From positions 19,688,760 through 19,752,759 of the forward strand of contig OY756969.1 in the NCBI GenBank assembly GCA_963580455.1: 64,000 nucleotides of DNA. Direction: 5' to 3'. The notes beneath the pieces are model-generated. The model was not told where the DNA came from and searched no databases. It was given only the letters and a program-made list of their open reading frames with translations. The position numbers and the translations under genes are program-made. The stretch is from Euonymus europaeus (taxonomy: Eukaryota > Streptophyta > Magnoliopsida > Celastrales > Celastraceae). Each line of letters begins with the position of its first letter. The stretch's first letter is position 1. Below are positions 60,301 through 64,000 of the stretch, one piece after another.

Positions 60301-60750
60301 AGAAAATTGTTGATCACATTGCACACCTACGAAAGAGTTTTGATGGAATGAGATTTTACAAGCTAAAACTTAACTCTCTAAAGTGTTTATTAACAGTAAA
60401 GGCATGGAACTTTATAGATTTTCTTATTCACGAAAGAGGCATGGAGGTGGATAAAAACAGATCTAGGGCAATCATGAATTCGGCTACATCTTAAAATAAA
60501 AAGAAGTTGCAGCATTTTCTAGGTTAGGTAAATTATTTAAGGTGAATCATATCTAACATGGCAAGAGAGACGAAAGAATTCTCAAAGTTTTTAAAACTCA
60601 AGAACGAGTCAAAATCCATATGGGAACCCCCAATTCAAGGAAGACCATTAAAGCTTTACCTATCAACATCACATGAGTCTTTAGGTTGTTTGTTGGCACA
60701 AGACAATGACTAAGGACATGAGTAGGCCATCTACTATTTAAGTTGCCTTC
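57400..60750 (+). pseudogene. Ty3 gag-protease-RT relic, truncated by a copia insertion
   Basis: Gag: ENFVNFILHLFPNSLIGPTF and TWFSTLQRNNIHS (about 57690-57790), YEDLIKEESRRRKTSTGTYY (about 58065), zinc-knuckle region EYCKYHDL*THCTVNC (about 58353-58400) and KGTIKFSNKETMLIEEDSFP. Protease: LYIQVQMNGSSVKEVLVDNR (about 58822), with the usual DNGS active-site Gly read as Arg, and HVLLGRDQIHTNW (about 59082). RT: VDFRDLT (about 59973), AMNAIFHDIIGHFLQVYIDD-like (about 60230-60290) and KSKKIVDHIAHLRKS, then the connection region (MARETKEFSKFLKLKNES, GRPLKLYLSTSHESLGCLLA, AIYYLS) ending near 60745. Many stops and frameshifts. Same family as the minus-strand relic at 43744-45560. Confidence 0.75.
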
Positions 60751-61039
60751 AAATATCAGTCTTAGTGGTCTCATCTTGCTGAATGTTTTCCCTAGAAGGA
60801 AAAATATTGCACTCATTAATTTTGATAGCATTTACATTCAGATCAATCGGCACACAGATTAATAACAAAACCAAACACACCAAACACACTCATCGGAGGT
60901 GAGAGTAGCATCACACTTTAGATAGGGTTTTTCTTACAGATCAAAAGGCACAAAGGCCAACCTTAAAAGGCCACATAAAACGACACAACATAAGAAAAGA
61001 TACAATTACTAAACTACCATCTGATCATTATATCCAACA
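60751..61039 (-). repeat. 3' LTR of the right-edge copia
   Basis: On the minus strand AAGGAGGAG (polypurine tract, 61040-61048) is followed by TGTTGGATATAATGATCAG. The distal end is not certain (somewhere in 60745-60785). The other LTR lies outside the window. Confidence 0.65.
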
Positions 61040-61046
61040 CTCCTCC

Positions 61047-64000
61047 TTAATGAGCAGAGGTAGACACTTCTTGAATCCCCAAGTCAGATCTGAACTTGAA
61101 GAACTTTTCTTTTGGCAGAGCTTTGGTGAATATGTCAGCAACTTGACTCTCAGAAGAACAATGCTTCGGCACAACTTTCCCTTGAGTGACCACTTCTCTT
61201 AGAAAATGATACTTTACAGCAATATGCTTGCTACGGCTATGAAAAATTGGGTTCTTGCTCATGGCGATAGCAGCGAGATTGTCACAATTAATATGAATTG
61301 GATAATTGCAAATAATGCCCATCTCTTGGAGAATAAATTTCAGCCACAAAGAGTGGCTGGCAGCCAAAGCTGCGGAAATATATTCTGCTTCAGCTGTTGA
61401 TTATGCTACAGTAGCTTTTTTTTTGACAACCAGGAGATTGCACCTGAGCCCATGGAAAACGTATAACCAGAGGTACTTTTCAAATCAGTAATTGATCCAC
61501 CCCAGTCACTATCAGAAAAACCAGATAGCTTGAAATCAGTGGTAGACTTATAAACTAGGCCAAAGCTCTTGGTTCCCTGAAGATATCTCATGATTCTCTT
61601 GCAGCCACCCCTGTGAACTTCTTTTGGACGCTGCATAAATCTTGACAGAAGGCTAACAACATACATAATATCGGGTCTAGTAGCAGAAATATATAATAGA
61701 CATCCAATCATTGCTCTATACTCAGATAGATCAACATCAGCAGATTCATCAGCATTACTAAAATTCTCTTTGGCTGAAAGTGGAGTAGAGACAGGTTTGC
61801 AACTATGCATGCCAAATCTAATCAACACAGACTCAACATACCTTCTTTGACTAATAGTAAGAATACCTGGCTCTTGAGTGATCTCCATTCCCAGAAAATA
61901 ATGAAGAAGACCCAAGTCATTCATTTCAAATTCATGCTTCATGTTCAGCTTAAACATCTCCAAGGAACTTTCAGAATTTCCTGTAATAATGAGATCATCT
62001 ACATAGATTGAAACAATGAGTTTTTCTTTCTCTAAAGTTTCTTTCACATACAAGGTATGCTCATGATCACATCTCTTGAATCCTTGACTCAAAAGATAGA
62101 AATCCAGCCTGCTGTACCAAGCTCTTGGAGCTTGCTTTAGCCCATATAAAGCCTTATTCAGTTTGAGAACCTTATTCTCTTCACCTTCTTTGACATAGCC
62201 TGGAGGCTGTTCAACAAAAACCTCCTCTTCAATATCTCCGTTTAGAAATGCAGACTTCACATCGAGCTGAAAAATTCTCCATTTGTTTTGAGCTGCAATG
62301 GCAAGAACTGTTCTGATTGTTTCAAGACGAGCTACAGGAGTGAAAGTCTCTTGATAATCAGTGCCCTTTTCTGAGTAAAGCCTCTTGCAACAAGTCTGGC
62401 TTTGTGTCTTTGAACTGAACCATCATCTTTAAGTTTTGTTTTGAACAACCACTTCACGCCAATGACAGATTTATTCGCAGGCAGATCTATCAAAGTCCAT
62501 GTATGATTTTTCTCAATCATAAATATCTCTTCATCCATAGCCTTCATCCAGACTTCTTGATCTTTAGCTTCATCAAAACAATTTGGCTCAACACTAGCCA
62601 TATTACATCTTTCATAGATATCTGACAGCAAATGAGTCTTTCGGGGAGGGGTCTCTGGATTATCTGAAATATATGAAGACTACTCCTCCTGCAAATCATC
62701 TCCTTTTGATTCAGGTATAGCTTCTGCTTCAGTATTGATAATAGCATCTGATGCACTTGAATTGTCTTGAGAGCCACCTTGATTTTGAACAACTTCTTTG
62801 GTTGACTCCCACTTCCATTCCTTCTCCTCAGTAAACTTAACATCTCTAGTGATGATAAGCTTCCCTGTCTTGATGCTATACACTCTATACCCTTTACTAT
62901 CAGCATTGTATCCCATGAATACTCCAGCTTCAGCTTTCTCATCCAATTTCATTCGCTTACTCTTAGAAACATGATAGTAGCATGGACTCCCGAACACTTT
63001 CAAGAACTTGACTGTAGGTTTCTTTCCATGCCATTGCTCAAAAGGTGTGGAATTGATAAGCACTTTGGTGGGACTGATGTTCATGAGATGGACAGCAGTG
63101 AACACAGCCTCAGCCCAAAATTTCTTGGGGACATTCTTATCCCACAACATGCTTCTAGCTTTCTCAAGGATAGTTCTATTTTTCCGTTCTGCAAGCCCAT
63201 TTTGCTCTGGAGTATATGCAACTGAAAGTTGATGTTTAATACCCTCTTGAGGACAAAACTCAGAGAACTCCTTGGACATGTACTTCATTCCTCTATCACT
63301 CTTCAGGATTTTGATTTTTCTTTCCCTGAGATTTTCAATTAAATTTTTGAATTTCTTAAACACGACAAGACACTCAGATTTTTGCTTAAGGAAATAAACC
63401 CAAGTGTAAGACTGAAGTCATCAGTAAATGTTATAAAATACCTATTTTGTTGCATTGATGGAGTCTGCATAGGACCACAGATGTCCGTATGAATAAGATC
63501 CAGAGGCTGGTAAGCTCTTTGCAACTGGTTCTTTTCAAAAGGCAATCTGTTGAACTTCCCTTGCATACACCCTTTGCACAAATCATCAGATGAGACAGAC
63601 CTGGGCAGATCATTTGCCATATTCTTTTTGATCATGAGATCAATGGAGGAATGACTGAGATGACCCAGACGCTTGTGCCACAAGTCTAATTTCTCCTCTT
63701 GAACACTAAAGGCCTTTCCCTCGGCAGCAAGCTCAATAGGAAAGCTTCTTTTTTCCTTCATAGTTACACGACCAAGCACAATTTCATTTTTCATAATCTT
63801 ACACTCCATCCCTTTAAACTTCAATTCATATCCTCTCTCCATCATCTGTCCAACGCTCAACAGATTTGTGGTGAGTGAAGGAACATACATAACATCCTGA
63901 AGAATGAATATACCTCCTTTGCCTCTCACAGCAGCATCCCCAACTCCTTCAACATTAACCACTTCACCATTTCCAAGCACAACTTTAGTCTTTCTACTTC
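61047..64000 (-). pseudogene. Copia pol: pre-integrase, integrase, RT and RNase H with scattered breaks
   Basis: From the right edge: KVVLGNGEVVNVEGVGDA, MYVPSLTTNLLSVGQM, pre-integrase LWHKRLGHLS (zinc HHCC with CKGCMQGK), integrase core (first D in LIHTDICGPMQ about 63500, YTPEQNGLAERKNRTI with the E about 63190), GSPCYYHVSKSKR and GVFMGYN. RT: GVKWLFKTKLKDDGSVQRHK, KSAFLNGDIEEEVF, ALYGLKQAPRAWYSRL, catalytic SIYVDDLIITG (about 62000), FSDSDWGG (about 61500). RNase H: CDNLAAIAMSKNPIFHSRSK, DIFTKALPKEKFF; stop at 61047. Breaks: frameshift near 63400, TAG at 62680, frameshift in an A-run near 62370, an A-run frameshift near 61410 and TAA near 61393. Otherwise full length. Confidence 0.85.

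Larger units (their letters stand above)
60751..64000 (-). mobile_element. Ty1/copia retrotransposon, 3' part, runs off the right edge
   Basis: LTR, polypurine tract and most of pol on the minus strand, inserted in the Ty3 relic that ends at 60750. Gag, protease and the 5' LTR must lie beyond 64000. It has long open blocks with only a few breaks, so it is the youngest-looking retroelement here. Confidence 0.85.

Noticed and set aside
35023..64000. Endogenous pararetrovirus or other integrated plant virus
   Set aside because: All reverse transcriptases seen are of copia or Ty3 type with LTRs, integrase or RNase H order of retrotransposons; no coat or movement protein motif was found.
1..64000. 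rRNA, tRNA or known snoRNA genes
   Set aside because: No complete cloverleaf or conserved rRNA sequence was seen; the tRNA-like boxes at 38795-38847 do not form a tRNA.

Overview
This window is repeat-dense nuclear DNA from a flowering plant, most likely a eudicot. Evidence: GT-AG introns, AT-rich spacers, a CYP81-type cytochrome P450, FAR1/FHY3-like sequences, and at least a dozen plant-type transposons in several nesting layers. I see no bacterial, organellar or rRNA/tRNA gene. The one clear host gene is the P450 on the minus strand at 40430-42032, and it carries an apparent frameshift. Nearly everything else is mobile-element sequence in various stages of decay.

Layout. (1) 1-11422: a two-gene Mutator-like element (MULE). 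A broken MuDR-type transposase is on + and a broken Ulp1-protease/DUF1985/coiled-coil gene is on -. Between their 3' ends lies a telomere-motif minisatellite of about 1.7 kb with two alternating monomer types. The element's non-coding DNA is studded with a short motif, TTCAGAGGATTT or TTCAGAGGAAATC. (2) 11651-15934: a full-length PIF/Harbinger element with TAA target duplications, a broken DDE transposase and a broken Myb/SANT-like protein. (3) 16040-16680 and 27732-28760: the N- and C-terminal parts of a FAR1-like gene. They are separated by LTR-like debris and by a putative gene-carrying Helitron (18270-26924) that itself holds a complete 4.3-kb hAT element (18450-22791, perfect 8-bp target duplication). 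(4) 29900-32562: a second, more decayed Ulp1/DUF1985 gene of the kind carried by MULEs. (5) 34710-40250: a copia relic interrupted by a second copia (35023-39684), whose 3' LTR is interrupted by a non-autonomous hAT (38588-39568). (6) 40430-42032: the P450. (7) 42580-49745: Ty3 relics of Tat-like type, gag-pol on - (43744-46300) and LTR-end/gag on + (48060-49745). (8) 49924-54890: a copia relic with two recognisable LTRs and an inserted 1.56-kb Helitron (50666-52228, minus orientation). (9) 57400-60750: a Ty3 gag-protease-RT relic on +, in the same family as the one on - at 43744. (10) 60750-64000: the 3' portion of a comparatively well preserved copia element on -, running off the right edge.

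How the parts work together. No operon or host pathway is visible. Functional links are within elements: transposase with SANT-like DNA-binding partner in the Harbinger, transposase with Ulp1-like passenger in the MULE, and gag-pol modules in the retroelements. Almost every element ORF carries stops or frameshifts, often TGA/TAG/TAA where C-to-T or G-to-A changes would explain them, or single-base homopolymer indels. Most copies are therefore probably immobile. The most unusual structures are the MULE's repeat architecture (dispersed motif plus telomere-like higher-order array), the putative Helitron with exon-like cargo and an exact 220-bp tandem duplication, and the nested insertion stacks. 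I could run no alignments or database searches; family assignments rest on motifs read by eye.
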